Origin: Sphingomonas sp. UNC305MFCol5.2 | Lineage (GTDB): Bacteria > Pseudomonadota > Alphaproteobacteria > Sphingomonadales > Sphingomonadaceae | DNA: 64,000 nt | Direction of reading: 5' to 3' | Assembly (NCBI RefSeq): GCF_000712135.1 | Contig: NZ_JOOE01000002.1 | Coordinates: 124,001-188,000 of the forward strand | Shown here: piece after piece, positions 1-8,646 of the stretch | Layout: each line of letters opens with the position of its first letter | How positions within the stretch are numbered: the stretch's first letter is position 1 | Notes under the pieces: generated by a model | Database searches by the model: none | The model's input: only the letters and a program-made list of their open reading frames with translations | Told to the model about the DNA's origin: nothing | Translations under genes and position numbers: made by a program

Positions 1-2
1 AT

Positions 3-74
3 GTCGCCGCGCGCTTCCAGGAACAGGTGATCCCGTTCTTCAGCAAGCATCTGGCGTTTGCAGCGTCCCGGTGA
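3..74 (+). CDS. C-terminal end of a truncated gene, possibly an alpha/beta hydrolase
   Basis: The window opens inside a reading frame that ends with TGA at 72-74. The visible tail reads VAARFQEQVIPFFSKHL followed by a few residues. A tail of the form FQEQVxPFFxxHL resembles the last helix of alpha/beta hydrolase or prolyl-oligopeptidase-type proteins, but 23 residues are too few for a firm assignment. It converges with the regulator gene that ends at 111. Confidence 0.4.
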   Translation, partial: VAARFQEQVIPFFSKHLAFAASR

Positions 75-110
75 AGCAGGCTTCGCCGGAGCGACCCTCC
101 GCTCCGGCGC

Positions 111-872
111 TCACATCGACGAGCGCGTATCCTCGAGCGCGAGGTCGACGAGGATCCGCATGGCCTCGCTCGCCGCTTCGGGATCGCCGGCCGCTATCGC
201 TTCGAAGACGCGCGCATGGTCGGGTAGCGGGTCGCGGGGCAATGCGCGCGTGCGCTGCTTGAACTGAGTCGTCCAGTTCACTGCCGCGCCGATGCTCGCG
301 GTCAGCGCAATCAATGCGTTGTTGTGCGTGGCCTGCAGCAGCGCGTCGTGGAAATCCCGATCGGCGGCCCGGCCCGCGTCGGTCGCGAGGGTATGACGGC
401 GCATCCTGGCCAAGGCTTCCTTCATCGCCTTGATATCGGCCTTCTCGCGCCGTCCCGCCGCGATCCTGGCAGCCGCAGGCTCGACGATCGCGCGAAGTTC
501 GAACAGGTCGCGGACGAATTCCAGATCGGGCTCGCCCGAGAACGCCCACGCCAGTACGACCGGATCGAGCACATTCCAGCGGCTGCGGGGCAACACACGC
601 GTTCCGGCCTTGGTGCGGCTTTCGACCAGCCCTTTCGCCGCGAGCACCTGCACCGCTTCGCGATAGGCGCTGCGAGAAACGTCGAGTGCTTCGGAATTGG
701 CGACTTCGCCGGTCAGGCGCTCGCCCGGTGCGATGCGTCCGGAAACGATCGCAGTGCCGAGATAATGCGCAACCGCGCCACGCAACCGCCGGCCGGTACC
801 CTTCGCGGACGCGGCCAAGGGTGCGGCGGGAGATAGCAGGGGCGTCGGGGCGTCTTCACTATCCGATGCCAT
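111..872 (-). CDS. FadR-subfamily GntR transcriptional regulator
   Basis: A 253-residue DNA-binding regulator. Residues about 28-95 form the winged helix of GntR proteins (GRIAPGERL, then SRSAYREAVQVLAAKGLVESR). Residues about 115-240 are the all-helical FCD effector domain, with FELRAIVEPAAARIAA at its start and the metal/ligand-type histidines in RDFHDALLQATHN and DPLPDHARVFEAI. The ATG at 872 follows a GGGGGAG SD nine bases upstream. FCD-type GntR proteins usually sense sugar acids or other small acids and repress adjacent catabolic genes. The likely targets here are the esterase/TonB/GH43 group to the right or genes left of the window; which is inference. Confidence 0.88.
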   Translation of the reverse strand: MASDSEDAPTPLLSPAAPLAASAKGTGRRLRGAVAHYLGTAIVSGRIAPGERLTGEVANSEALDVSRSAYREAVQVLAAKGLVESRTKAGTRVLPRSRWNVLDPVVLAWAFSGEPDLEFVRDLFELRAIVEPAAARIAAGRREKADIKAMKEALARMRRHTLATDAGRAADRDFHDALLQATHNNALIALTASIGAAVNWTTQFKQRTRALPRDPLPDHARVFEAIAAGDPEAASEAMRILVDLALEDTRSSM

Positions 873-1000
873 ATGATGAATCTCCCCCTGATGCGCCGCG
901 CTTTATCCGCAGCCCGACACTGCAGCGCAAGTTGCATCTGGCGCAATACTCCGAGTACATTGGCATGCCCGCCACGCGGAAACGGGCCACGATTTCGGCC

Positions 1001-1960
1001 TCAGTGTGCGGGCTTCAGCATGCCGTGCATCGCGATCCAGCGCACGAATGCGTCGAACCAGCCGGTGCTCGTGGTCTCCTTCGGATACATGCCAAACCCG
1101 TGCCCGCCCTGCTCGTACAGGTGAAATTCGGCGGGTCGCTTCGCCGCCCGCCAACTGTCGATCAGCCCGATCCCCCCGGTCGAGAAGAATGGATCGTCGG
1201 CAGCCAGCGCAGCGAACAAGGGCGGCGCGTCCTTTGGCACGGCGACCGGAGCAAGCGGCCCGTATATGTCGCCGATGAAGGCCGGCTTCGCGTCCTCGCC
1301 CGCGAGCGTGGTCGCGAGGGTCAGCATGGCGCCCGCGGAGAAACCCACCATCCCGATGCGGTCCGGATCCACGTGCCATTCGCCCGAGCGGCGGCGGATC
1401 AGGGCGAAGGCGGCGCGCGCATCGGCAATTTGGGGGGCCAGGCCTTTCAATGCCTGCTCGGGGTCCATGCGCGGCCGGGGCGCAGGCGCCGAGAACATTT
1501 CCCGCGTCGAACGCTGGAACGCCGCCATGTCCGCTGGTGTCTGATTGAGTCGATATTTCAGCACGAAGGCGGCCACACCCTTTGCGGCGAGCGCCCGTGC
1601 CACATCCCAGCCCTCATTCTCCATAGAGAGTGTCCGGAACCCTCCACCGGGAGCCACGATCACTGCGGCGCCGGATGCCCGGGCGGGATCCGGAAGAAAG
1701 GGTGTTAGGGTAGCGACGGTGACGTTCCGGGCGAAGACGCTGCCATATTGGCTGTGCCACGCCTCGCCCGCCGTCGCCCCAGGCAGCGGGCCGGTGTCCA
1801 GCACGATCGCATTCGGCTGCGTCGGGGTCGCGATCGGTGTCATCCTGTCGTTCTGCGCCCGGGCTGCCAAAGGAAGAGCGCAGGCCAGGGAGGCCGCGAC
1901 CGCGAGAATGTGCACCGGCCGGCCGACGCGCAAGAGCCTAAGCTTCCTGTTGAGCTTCAC
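1001..1960 (-). CDS. Secreted alpha/beta hydrolase, acetylxylan-esterase-like
   Basis: A 319-residue exported esterase. The N-terminus is basic (MKLNRKLRLLR) and is followed by a hydrophobic stretch ending AARAQ, a signal peptide. The oxyanion region is APGGGFRTLSMENEGWDVA, the nucleophile serine lies in GMVGFSAGAML, the acid is in LAADDPFF and the catalytic histidine in EQGGHGFGMYP. This is the architecture of BD-FAE/axe-type carbohydrate esterases that remove acetyl groups from xylan or xylo-oligosaccharides. The start is GTG at 1960, fixed by GGAGGAGG eight bases upstream. It overlaps the end of the LuxR fragment by 23 bases and lies beside the TonB receptor and GH43 genes. Substrate is inferred from that context. 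Confidence 0.85.
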   Translation of the reverse strand: MKLNRKLRLLRVGRPVHILAVAASLACALPLAARAQNDRMTPIATPTQPNAIVLDTGPLPGATAGEAWHSQYGSVFARNVTVATLTPFLPDPARASGAAVIVAPGGGFRTLSMENEGWDVARALAAKGVAAFVLKYRLNQTPADMAAFQRSTREMFSAPAPRPRMDPEQALKGLAPQIADARAAFALIRRRSGEWHVDPDRIGMVGFSAGAMLTLATTLAGEDAKPAFIGDIYGPLAPVAVPKDAPPLFAALAADDPFFSTGGIGLIDSWRAAKRPAEFHLYEQGGHGFGMYPKETTSTGWFDAFVRWIAMHGMLKPAH

Positions 1961-2366
1961 GGTTGTTTCCTCCTCCTGGGAAAATGCGACGGCTGGCTCC
2001 CGATATATTCGGACCCTTTGTTTTGGCGGTGGCCGGCTGACTCCGGTGCAGCCGGTTCGCGATGATCGCTACCTGCGTGCGATTGCGAACATTCAGCCTG
2101 CGCATGACGGCGGTCATGTGCACCTTCACGGTCGCTTCGGCTATTCCCAGCTCGCGCGCGATCTCCTTGTTCGACAGTCCGGCATGGACGAGTCGAAATA
2201 CCCGGTTCTGGGTCGGCGTGAGCTGCGGCAACTGACATGCACCTTCGTTGCGTTGCGGCCCCGGAAGAACGAGGTCTTCATGCAAATCCCTCACGGCTGC
2301 ACCTCTCCTTCGCGGCTTTGACGCCGCTTCAGCTGCTAGCGCTCGGCAGCGCGTCAACGCCACCAT
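1938..2366 (-). CDS. Short LuxR-type HTH protein lacking a receiver domain
   Basis: A 142-residue protein whose only recognisable part is a LuxR/NarL helix-turn-helix at about residues 48-108 (LTPTQNRVFRLVHAGLSNKE, then EATVKVHMTAVMRRLNV). In NarL-family response regulators this domain follows a receiver of about 120 residues. Here the 47 residues before it are basic, low in hydrophobics and show no phospho-acceptor aspartate. The tail after the HTH is also unstructured-looking. The ATG at 2366 has only a weak SD. The gene overlaps the esterase start by 23 bases, suggesting one transcript. It may be a working single-domain regulator or the remnant of a response regulator. Confidence 0.6.
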   Translation of the reverse strand: MVALTRCRALAAEAASKPRRRGAAVRDLHEDLVLPGPQRNEGACQLPQLTPTQNRVFRLVHAGLSNKEIARELGIAEATVKVHMTAVMRRLNVRNRTQVAIIANRLHRSQPATAKTKGPNISGASRRIFPGGGNNREAQQEA

Positions 2367-2383
2367 GCTTATTCCGGTCTCGT

Positions 2384-2416
2384 AAAATGGACCGGCTACC
2401 CTCTGGGTAGCCGGTC
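2384..2416 (-). terminator. Rho-independent terminator of the TonB receptor gene
   Basis: On the minus strand a perfect 12-bp stem (GACCGGCTACCC paired with GGGTAGCCGGTC, loop of 3) at 2390-2416 is followed by CATTTTAC, giving a short U tract. It lies 52 bases past the receptor stop and before the LuxR fragment, so it separates the two minus-strand units. Confidence 0.85.
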
Positions 2417-2468
2417 AAGGTGCGCCTGAGAGGGGTGGAGACCATGCGGGACCTCCGTTCGGGCGCGA

Positions 2469-5462
2469 TCAGAACTTGAACCGGACGCCGGCGCGGTAAA
2501 CGCGGCCGATGATGTCGTACAATGCCGGGTTCGCGTTGAACGGCGACTTTGCCGGGTCATGGTCGAAGACATTGTCGACCTTGAAATAACCCGTGACCTG
2601 GTCGGAGAAATTATAGGTCCCGCCGACGTCGAGATAGAAGGCCCCGGGCATGAAGTTGCGGTCGATCGTGGGTGCGATCGCCGTCGATACCGGACAACTG
2701 CCGGGCGCGCAGACGACATATTGGTTGCCGTAATTGCCGTCGGTGAACCAGCGTTCCTGCACGGTAAGGCTGAGCCGATCGTTCGCGTAGCTCTGCACCG
2801 CCAGCACTTTCCAGTGCGGCGTCGCGCCCGTGTTCACGCCCGCGGTGTCGTTCGGTGCGGTGCCCGGCAGGCCTGTGTCGGTGATGAACTCGCGGATATG
2901 GGTGGCCAGCCCCCGCAGCGTGAAGTTGCCCGGCAAGCCCAGCGGCTGGCGCCATTGATAGCTCGCTTCGATATCGAATCCGCTGGTCTTGATCGAGGCG
3001 AGGTTGAACGACTGAACGTTGATGAAATTCGGGCCGTTCGGATTGTTGAGATTATACGCGCTGCACGTCTCGGGAAGGATGTTCCGGAAGCAAAGATCGA
3101 CGATCTGGGCCGCGCCGAGACTGGAGATGACGTCCGTCACCTTGATCTTGTAATAGTCCACCGAGACACTGAAGCCCGGCAACCAGGAGGGGTTTGCGTA
3201 AACCGCGCCGATGGTGGTGTTCCGGCCGATTTCAGGCGTGAGGTTCGGATTGCCGACCACGCTCTGGATCGCCACCACGTTCACGTTCCGCACCGGATCG
3301 AGGAAGTTGGGCAGCGTGGTCGTAACGGGCGCCGCGAACAGTTCGGACAGGTTCGGCGCACGCACGTCACGCGACGTGACGCCGCGGATGCGCAGTCCGT
3401 CGAGCGGCGTGTCCCAGGTGCCGCCGACCTTCCACGCCCAGATGGTTCCGGAAGTGCTGTACTCGGTGACGCGTGCGGCCGGATTGATGTTCGCCCGTCC
3501 GAAGGTGTCGCTGTTGAACAGCGGCACGTTCAGCTCGAGGAACGCTTCCTTGACGCTATATTTTCCGTGGCCGTTCTTGTAATTGCCTGCATACCAGTTG
3601 TTGCCCGTGGTCGAGAGCAGCGGGTCGACGGGGTAGTCGGCGCTGTTCGGGCTGATCGGGGCGACGCCGGCACCATAGGGGTCCGCATGGACTTCGTAGA
3701 ATTCCTTGCGATATTCGGCACCGAACGCGACCGACACCGGCCCCGCCCCCCAATCGAACAGCGAGCCCGAGAAGTTCAGGCTCGCGACGTCCTGCGTCAT
3801 GCGCAACCGCTGGAACGGTCCGTTCTCGGGCATGATCCAGGCGCGTGCGGCGGCCGAGGGCTCGGCACCGCCGAGGATGTTGATCGGCTGACAGCCATTG
3901 GCCCGCGCAACCGGATCGGCACAGACGATTGCGCCATTGAGAACGATCGCGTTGATCGCCTGGTTGTAGCGCGGGTTGAGCATGATGTCCTCGACATCAA
4001 CCGCCGTGTGATTGATCCCGCGTTCGTAATAGGCATCGTAGGTCCAATCGGAATCCAGAAGCTTGAACTTGCCCTTCAGGCCGCCGACGAACCGATATTG
4101 GCGGCGATCGGTGCGGACCTTGGTGTTTGGCAACAGCGCGTTCGCGGTGCCGAACGTGAAGCTGGTGATTCCCGCAGTCGCACACTGCGCCTGCACCGAA
4201 GCCGGGACAAACGGATTTGCGCACTGGATCGTCAGGCCCGTCCGGTTCTGGCCGTTGACCGGCTGGTTGTGGGTCTTCACCTGGCCGACATTGTAGGTGA
4301 AGTAGATCTCGTTATCCTCGGCGAAGTCATAGCCGATGCGGCCATAGCCCGTCAGGCGCTGGATGCCCGATTGCAGCGTGCGCCCGGTGTCGGTGTTCCC
4401 CGAAAGATCGCCGCCGACGCAGAAGCCGGGAAAGCAGCCGTTGACAGTGCCGGCCGCGTTGCGCGCAGGCGTACCGTTCGAGCCGTAATTGAACTGGAAA
4501 GGCCGGCCATTCTGATCGAACGCGATGCCTTGAAGCGGGCCCGCACTGATCAGGCCGTATTTGGTGAAATTATAGGGCTGCGCGAAGTCGCGCATCACAT
4601 ATTGCGGCGATCCGTCGTTGGTGACATTGCGGTTGATCATCGTGGTTTGCTTGAACCAGTCGCGATCGCCGGCGAGATCGAGGCCGAAATCGCCCGGCCC
4701 GACGCCGGCTTCCTTGGCGAACTCGCCGCTGGCTACGACGTGCAGGCGGTCTCCGAAGAAGCTGCGGCCAGCAGCGAGCTGGATAAGCCCCTGCCCGTCA
4801 TCGCCATACGTGGTAATGCCGCCCTGGATGTTGCCCTTGATACCGGTAAAATGGGTATCGGTGATGAAGTTGACCACGCCCCCGACGGCGTCCGAGCCGT
4901 AGGATGCGGATGCGCCGCCGTTCACTACGTCCACGCGGCGGATGAGCAGCTGCGGGAAGAGGCTGACGTCGGTGACCCCGGTATAATAAGCGCCGACGAC
5001 ACGCTGGCCGTCGATCAGGGTGAGCGTGCGGATCGTGCCGAGACCGCGCAGCGAGAAGGAGCTGAGACCCTGCTGGCCGCTCGAGGTGCTGAACGTATTG
5101 GTCGTCGATCCGCTCGATCCCTGGAGCGACGGCAACTGCGTGATGGTCGCGAAGATGTTCGGCTGCGCGTTGCTCTGGATCTGCTCTTCGCCGATCATCG
5201 TCGTCGGCGTGGGCGCCGCGAAACCGGTGGCCTGAATTCGCGAACCGGTGACGATGATATCGGCTGCGGTTGCTTCGTCGACCTGGTCATCGGCGGGCTG
5301 CGGCGCGGTCGCAACCGGCGGACTCGTCGGAGCATCCTGCGCCATGGCCGGGCTGGCAACGAACGTGATCGCGGCGAGAACGCTGGCGGAAAGCATGGCC
5401 TGGCGCAACACCTCGCCCCGGCCGCCCGCTGCAACGAATCCGAACTTCCCCAAATCAGACAT
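2469..5462 (-). CDS. TonB-dependent outer-membrane receptor (oligosaccharide-type)
   Basis: A 997-residue outer-membrane receptor. Residues 1-41 are an extended signal peptide ending SPAMAQDAP. A TonB-box-like stretch (ADIIVTGSRI) at about 68-77 precedes the plug, with SSFSLRGLGTIRTLTLIDGQ and VDVVNGGASASYGSDAVGGV. The remainder is a 22-strand beta-barrel with many aromatic residues, ending in RVYRAGVRFKF with the C-terminal Phe required for barrel insertion. GGAGGAG lies just upstream of the ATG. Long receptors of this type in sphingomonads usually import oligosaccharides. The divergent GH43 gene and the nearby esterase point to xylo-oligosaccharides, which is inference. A terminator follows it. 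Confidence 0.93.
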   Translation of the reverse strand: MSDLGKFGFVAAGGRGEVLRQAMLSASVLAAITFVASPAMAQDAPTSPPVATAPQPADDQVDEATAADIIVTGSRIQATGFAAPTPTTMIGEEQIQSNAQPNIFATITQLPSLQGSSGSTTNTFSTSSGQQGLSSFSLRGLGTIRTLTLIDGQRVVGAYYTGVTDVSLFPQLLIRRVDVVNGGASASYGSDAVGGVVNFITDTHFTGIKGNIQGGITTYGDDGQGLIQLAAGRSFFGDRLHVVASGEFAKEAGVGPGDFGLDLAGDRDWFKQTTMINRNVTNDGSPQYVMRDFAQPYNFTKYGLISAGPLQGIAFDQNGRPFQFNYGSNGTPARNAAGTVNGCFPGFCVGGDLSGNTDTGRTLQSGIQRLTGYGRIGYDFAEDNEIYFTYNVGQVKTHNQPVNGQNRTGLTIQCANPFVPASVQAQCATAGITSFTFGTANALLPNTKVRTDRRQYRFVGGLKGKFKLLDSDWTYDAYYERGINHTAVDVEDIMLNPRYNQAINAIVLNGAIVCADPVARANGCQPINILGGAEPSAAARAWIMPENGPFQRLRMTQDVASLNFSGSLFDWGAGPVSVAFGAEYRKEFYEVHADPYGAGVAPISPNSADYPVDPLLSTTGNNWYAGNYKNGHGKYSVKEAFLELNVPLFNSDTFGRANINPAARVTEYSTSGTIWAWKVGGTWDTPLDGLRIRGVTSRDVRAPNLSELFAAPVTTTLPNFLDPVRNVNVVAIQSVVGNPNLTPEIGRNTTIGAVYANPSWLPGFSVSVDYYKIKVTDVISSLGAAQIVDLCFRNILPETCSAYNLNNPNGPNFINVQSFNLASIKTSGFDIEASYQWRQPLGLPGNFTLRGLATHIREFITDTGLPGTAPNDTAGVNTGATPHWKVLAVQSYANDRLSLTVQERWFTDGNYGNQYVVCAPGSCPVSTAIAPTIDRNFMPGAFYLDVGGTYNFSDQVTGYFKVDNVFDHDPAKSPFNANPALYDIIGRVYRAGVRFKF

Positions 5463-5528
5463 CTTCTCTCCTCCTCCTCTTCGGCCTCTTCGGACCGCCG
5501 CATTCGGCCTGCTCGTCGTAGCAGATAC

Positions 5529-5540
5529 GTTAGCGTTACC
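5529..5540. promoter_or_regulatory. Candidate LacI-type operator, receptor side
   Basis: GTTAGCGTTACC lies 67 bases upstream of the TonB receptor start. It combines one half-site of the palindrome at 61201 (GTTAGC) with one half-site of the palindrome at 5702 (GTTACC) around the central CG typical of LacI-family sites. A LacI-family regulator is encoded at 7416-8477. Confidence 0.45.
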
Positions 5541-5701
5541 ATAGGAGTGGTAAATTCACTGGCGCAGAGAGTCAATGCTCCGACAAATTTCTTGGCCACG
5601 CTCGCATTTTTGGCTTGAATTATCGGCTTTTCCTGTTGTTTATCCCACATCCCGGGAACAATGGCGCTTCTTTTGGTCCCGCGCGCCGGTTTCGGGTGTT
5701 A

Positions 5702-5713
5702 GGTAACGTTACC
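5702..5713. promoter_or_regulatory. Perfect LacI-type palindrome before the GH43 gene
   Basis: GGTAACGTTACC is a 12-bp perfect palindrome with a central CG, the usual form of LacI-family operators. It ends 12 bases before the GH43 ATG at 5726 and touches the SD region, so a bound repressor would block transcription start or elongation. The LacI-family gene downstream of GH43 is the natural candidate regulator. Confidence 0.6.
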
Positions 5714-5725
5714 GTTGGAGAGCGT

Positions 5726-7411
5726 ATGGGGGAGAGACCGGACTACACGCGTGTGGACGCCCCTGCTCGTCGCCCTTCGCCAGCTGAGATGGACCAGAAC
5801 CGGATTTCCAACCCCGTTCTGCGCGGCTTCAATCCGGATCCCTCGATCGTGCGCGTGGGCGAGGATTTCTTCCTCGCCACCTCGACGTTCGAGTGGTTTC
5901 CCGGAGTCCAGATCCACCACAGCAAGGACCTGACCCATTGGAGACTGGCTGCGCGACCGCTGCGCCGCCCAGCCCAGCTCGACATGCGCGGCGACCCCGA
6001 TTCATGCGGGGTCTGGGCGCCCGACCTGACCTATGCCGATGGCCGCTTCTGGCTTGTCTACACCGACGTGAAGCGCTTCGGCCAATCGACGCTGGACGGT
6101 CCCACCGGCATGACGCTGCGCGATTTCCACAATTATCTTGTCACCTGCGATCGCATCGACGGTGACTGGTCGGACCCGATCCATCTCAACAGCAGTGGCT
6201 TCGATCCCGCATTATTCCATGACGATGACGGGCGCAGTTGGCTGCTGAACATGCTCTGGGATCACCGGCCCACGAAGCCGCGCTTCGCCGGCATCGTCGC
6301 GCAAGAGCTCGATCGTTCCACCGGTAAGCTTCTCGGAGAGCGGCGCGTGATCTTCGAGGGCACGCAACGCGGCTTCACCGAAGGCCCGCATCTCTACAAA
6401 CGCGACGGGTGGTACCATCTGCTCGTCGCGGAGGGCGGCACCGGCTGGGAGCACGCAGTGGTGATGGCCCGCTCGCGTACTCTATGCGGCCCCTATGAGG
6501 CGCATCCCGACGGTGCGGTGTTGACTTCCTTCGGGAGACGCGACCTGCCGCTGACGCGGGCCGGGCACGGCGACCTTGTCGAACTCGCCGACGGAACGCC
6601 CTGGATCAGCTATCTGTGCGGGCGCCCTCTGCCGGGACGGGAACGCTGCGTCCTCGGTCGCGAAACGGCGCTGCAGCCCATGCAATGGGGCGACGACGGC
6701 TGGCTGAGAACGTCGCGCAGCGACGCGCTGCCTGATCCCGCCCCGCCCGCGCCCGACCTGCCCCCCGCGCCCCGGCCGCATACGCCCTGGAATGGACGCT
6801 TCGATCAACCGGATCTGCCGCAGGATCTGCAGTGGCTGCGGACACCATATCCGGAAGAGCTGTTCAGCCTCGCCGCCCGGCCCGGCTATCTCCGCCTGTA
6901 CGGGCGCGAGAGCCTGGGCAGCCACTTCACCCAGGCACTGGTGGCGCGCCGCCAACAGCATTTCCGCTACACGGCCACCACCCGCCTGGAATTCGATCCG
7001 GCACATTTCCAGCAAGCAGCCGGACTGGTCTGCTACTATAACAGCACGAAATTCCACTATCTGTTCGTGACGCGCGATGGAGACGCACGGCAACTGCAGG
7101 TGATGTCCAGTTCGCCTGATGACGGCGGCACTTCGCTCACCACGATCGTGCCGGCGCTTGCGCGCGGGCCGATCGAACTGCGCGTCGACGTGGACCACGA
7201 CGCGCTTCGCTTCGCCTGGCGCGAGGGTGACCAAGACTGGCGGTTCGCGCCTGAAGTGCTGGATGCGAGCATCCTTTCCGACGAGGCCTCGTTCCCCGGC
7301 CTGCCCAATTTCACGGGGGCATTCGTCGGCATGGCCTGTCAGGATCTGGCCGGCACCGCCGCTCCGGCGGATTTTGCGTTCTTTCGGTATGAAGGCCGCG
7401 ACGAGGAATGA
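5726..7411 (+). CDS. Glycoside hydrolase family 43 beta-xylosidase
   Basis: A 561-residue, apparently cytoplasmic enzyme that releases xylose (or arabinose) from short xylo-oligosaccharides. The five-bladed propeller carries the general base in GFNPDPSIVRVGEDFFLA, the pKa-modulating Asp in GFDPALFHDDDGRSWLLNM and the acid in GFTEGPHLYKRDGWYHL. From about residue 385 there is the beta-sandwich domain of XynB-type beta-xylosidases (SHFTQALVARRQQ, GLVCYYNSTKFHYLFV). The ATG at 5726 is chosen because GGAG lies five bases upstream; the frame is open further back but without a better start, and no signal peptide is seen. It is divergent from the TonB receptor and convergent, four bases apart, with the LacI regulator. 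Confidence 0.92.
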   Translation: MGERPDYTRVDAPARRPSPAEMDQNRISNPVLRGFNPDPSIVRVGEDFFLATSTFEWFPGVQIHHSKDLTHWRLAARPLRRPAQLDMRGDPDSCGVWAPDLTYADGRFWLVYTDVKRFGQSTLDGPTGMTLRDFHNYLVTCDRIDGDWSDPIHLNSSGFDPALFHDDDGRSWLLNMLWDHRPTKPRFAGIVAQELDRSTGKLLGERRVIFEGTQRGFTEGPHLYKRDGWYHLLVAEGGTGWEHAVVMARSRTLCGPYEAHPDGAVLTSFGRRDLPLTRAGHGDLVELADGTPWISYLCGRPLPGRERCVLGRETALQPMQWGDDGWLRTSRSDALPDPAPPAPDLPPAPRPHTPWNGRFDQPDLPQDLQWLRTPYPEELFSLAARPGYLRLYGRESLGSHFTQALVARRQQHFRYTATTRLEFDPAHFQQAAGLVCYYNSTKFHYLFVTRDGDARQLQVMSSSPDDGGTSLTTIVPALARGPIELRVDVDHDALRFAWREGDQDWRFAPEVLDASILSDEASFPGLPNFTGAFVGMACQDLAGTAAPADFAFFRYEGRDEE

Positions 7412-7415
7412 CAGG

Positions 7416-8477
7416 TTATTCCGCGGCTTCCGGGCTGGTCACGCGATCTGGCGGCCGCACCTCGGCCGTGGACTGCCGCTTCACGATCGTATGTTCCAGC
7501 ACGCGATCGGATCGACTCGCGGGCAAGCCGGGAGCGGCGATTTCGGCGGCGAGGAGGCGCAGCGCTTCCGACGCCAGGTCGCGAACCGGCTGATGCACCG
7601 TCGTCAGCGGCGGCCACAGCATCACAGCCGCAGGCGTATCGTCGAATCCCACCACGGTTAACTCTCGCGGCACGTCGAGCTGGCGCCGGTGCGCGACCGA
7701 AATAACCGCGGCGGCCATGTCGTCATTGCTGGCGAAGATCGCCGAAGGCATCTGGCTGGCATCGAGCAGTTTTTCGGCCGCGTCCAGCCCCGACGCGAAG
7801 CTGAAGTCCCCCTGCGCGACGGTGGTCCGGACATCGCCCGCCTCCCGAACAGCAGCATAGAAACCGGCGAGCCGTTCCGCGCTTGCCGCCTGATCCGGAT
7901 TGCCGACGATGAAGCCCAGTCGTCGATGGCCCAAATCTATCAGGTGCCGCGTCATCTCATAGGCCGCGCGGCGATCGTCTATTCGAACGCAGATCGCGTT
8001 CTCGACGGCGTGTGCGCCGACCGCGGCCATCGGCAGTCCCGTCTCGCGAAGCAGATCCAGCATGGACGGCGATTCGCCCAATGGCGGCGTGACGATGAAG
8101 CCTGCCACCCCGGAAGCCGCGAGTTCCTTCAGCCGCGCCTTCGCAGGAGGCTTGCCGCCCTCGCCTTTCAGGAGAACGAGGCGAATTCCGCGCGCGGACG
8201 CCTCTTCGAACACGCCGATCAGGAAGTCGCTCATGAACGCCGCGCTAGGGTTGGAATAGATCACGCCGATCTTGGGTTCAGCCGAAGTCACGAGACTTCG
8301 AGCCGCCACGTTGGGAGTGTAGCCGAGTATTCGTATGACCTCTTCCACGGCAGCGCGTGTTTCGGCGCCAACCCCGCTTTGTCCGTTGATCACGCGCGAC
8401 ACGGTCATCGGCGATACGCCGGCCTTTGCCGCGACATCCTTGAGCGTGGCGCTTCGTGGACGCGCGTTTCGTGTCAC
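7416..8477 (-). CDS. LacI-family transcriptional repressor
   Basis: A 353-residue repressor. Residues 10-60 hold the LacI helix-turn-helix and hinge (ATLKDVAAKAGVSPMTVSRV, later LGYTPNVAARSL). The rest is the periplasmic-binding-protein-like effector domain (KIGVIYSNPSAAFMSDFLIG, HRRLGFIVGNPD, PSAIFASNDDMAAAV, VVGFDDTPAAVMLWPPLTTV). The start is set to the GTG at 8477 because GAAGGG sits six bases upstream; a GTG at 8495 is possible. Likely targets are the palindromes at 5529 and 5702 flanking the receptor/GH43 promoters, with a xylo-oligosaccharide or monosaccharide as inducer (inference). Confidence 0.92.
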   Translation of the reverse strand: MTRNARPRSATLKDVAAKAGVSPMTVSRVINGQSGVGAETRAAVEEVIRILGYTPNVAARSLVTSAEPKIGVIYSNPSAAFMSDFLIGVFEEASARGIRLVLLKGEGGKPPAKARLKELAASGVAGFIVTPPLGESPSMLDLLRETGLPMAAVGAHAVENAICVRIDDRRAAYEMTRHLIDLGHRRLGFIVGNPDQAASAERLAGFYAAVREAGDVRTTVAQGDFSFASGLDAAEKLLDASQMPSAIFASNDDMAAAVISVAHRRQLDVPRELTVVGFDDTPAAVMLWPPLTTVHQPVRDLASEALRLLAAEIAAPGLPASRSDRVLEHTIVKRQSTAEVRPPDRVTSPEAAE

Positions 8478-8646
8478 TACGATCCCTTCATGCACTGAGT
8501 CTCCGTGAACTAGCCAATTTCACCCGGCGCGCAACGACGACATCAGACTTCCGGATTTCCCGAGCCCGGTGACCATGAATGAATGCGTTCATTGCAGGAC
8601 GTGCGCGTGCATTCTGTCGCCTCGTCAATGGATGCGGCCTCGGCCG

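Noticed and set aside
2559..5618. A 1019-codon plus-strand frame opposite the TonB receptor
   Set aside because: Antisense shadow of high-GC coding sequence: no SD, no domains, and an Arg/Val/Asp-rich composition typical of reversed codons.
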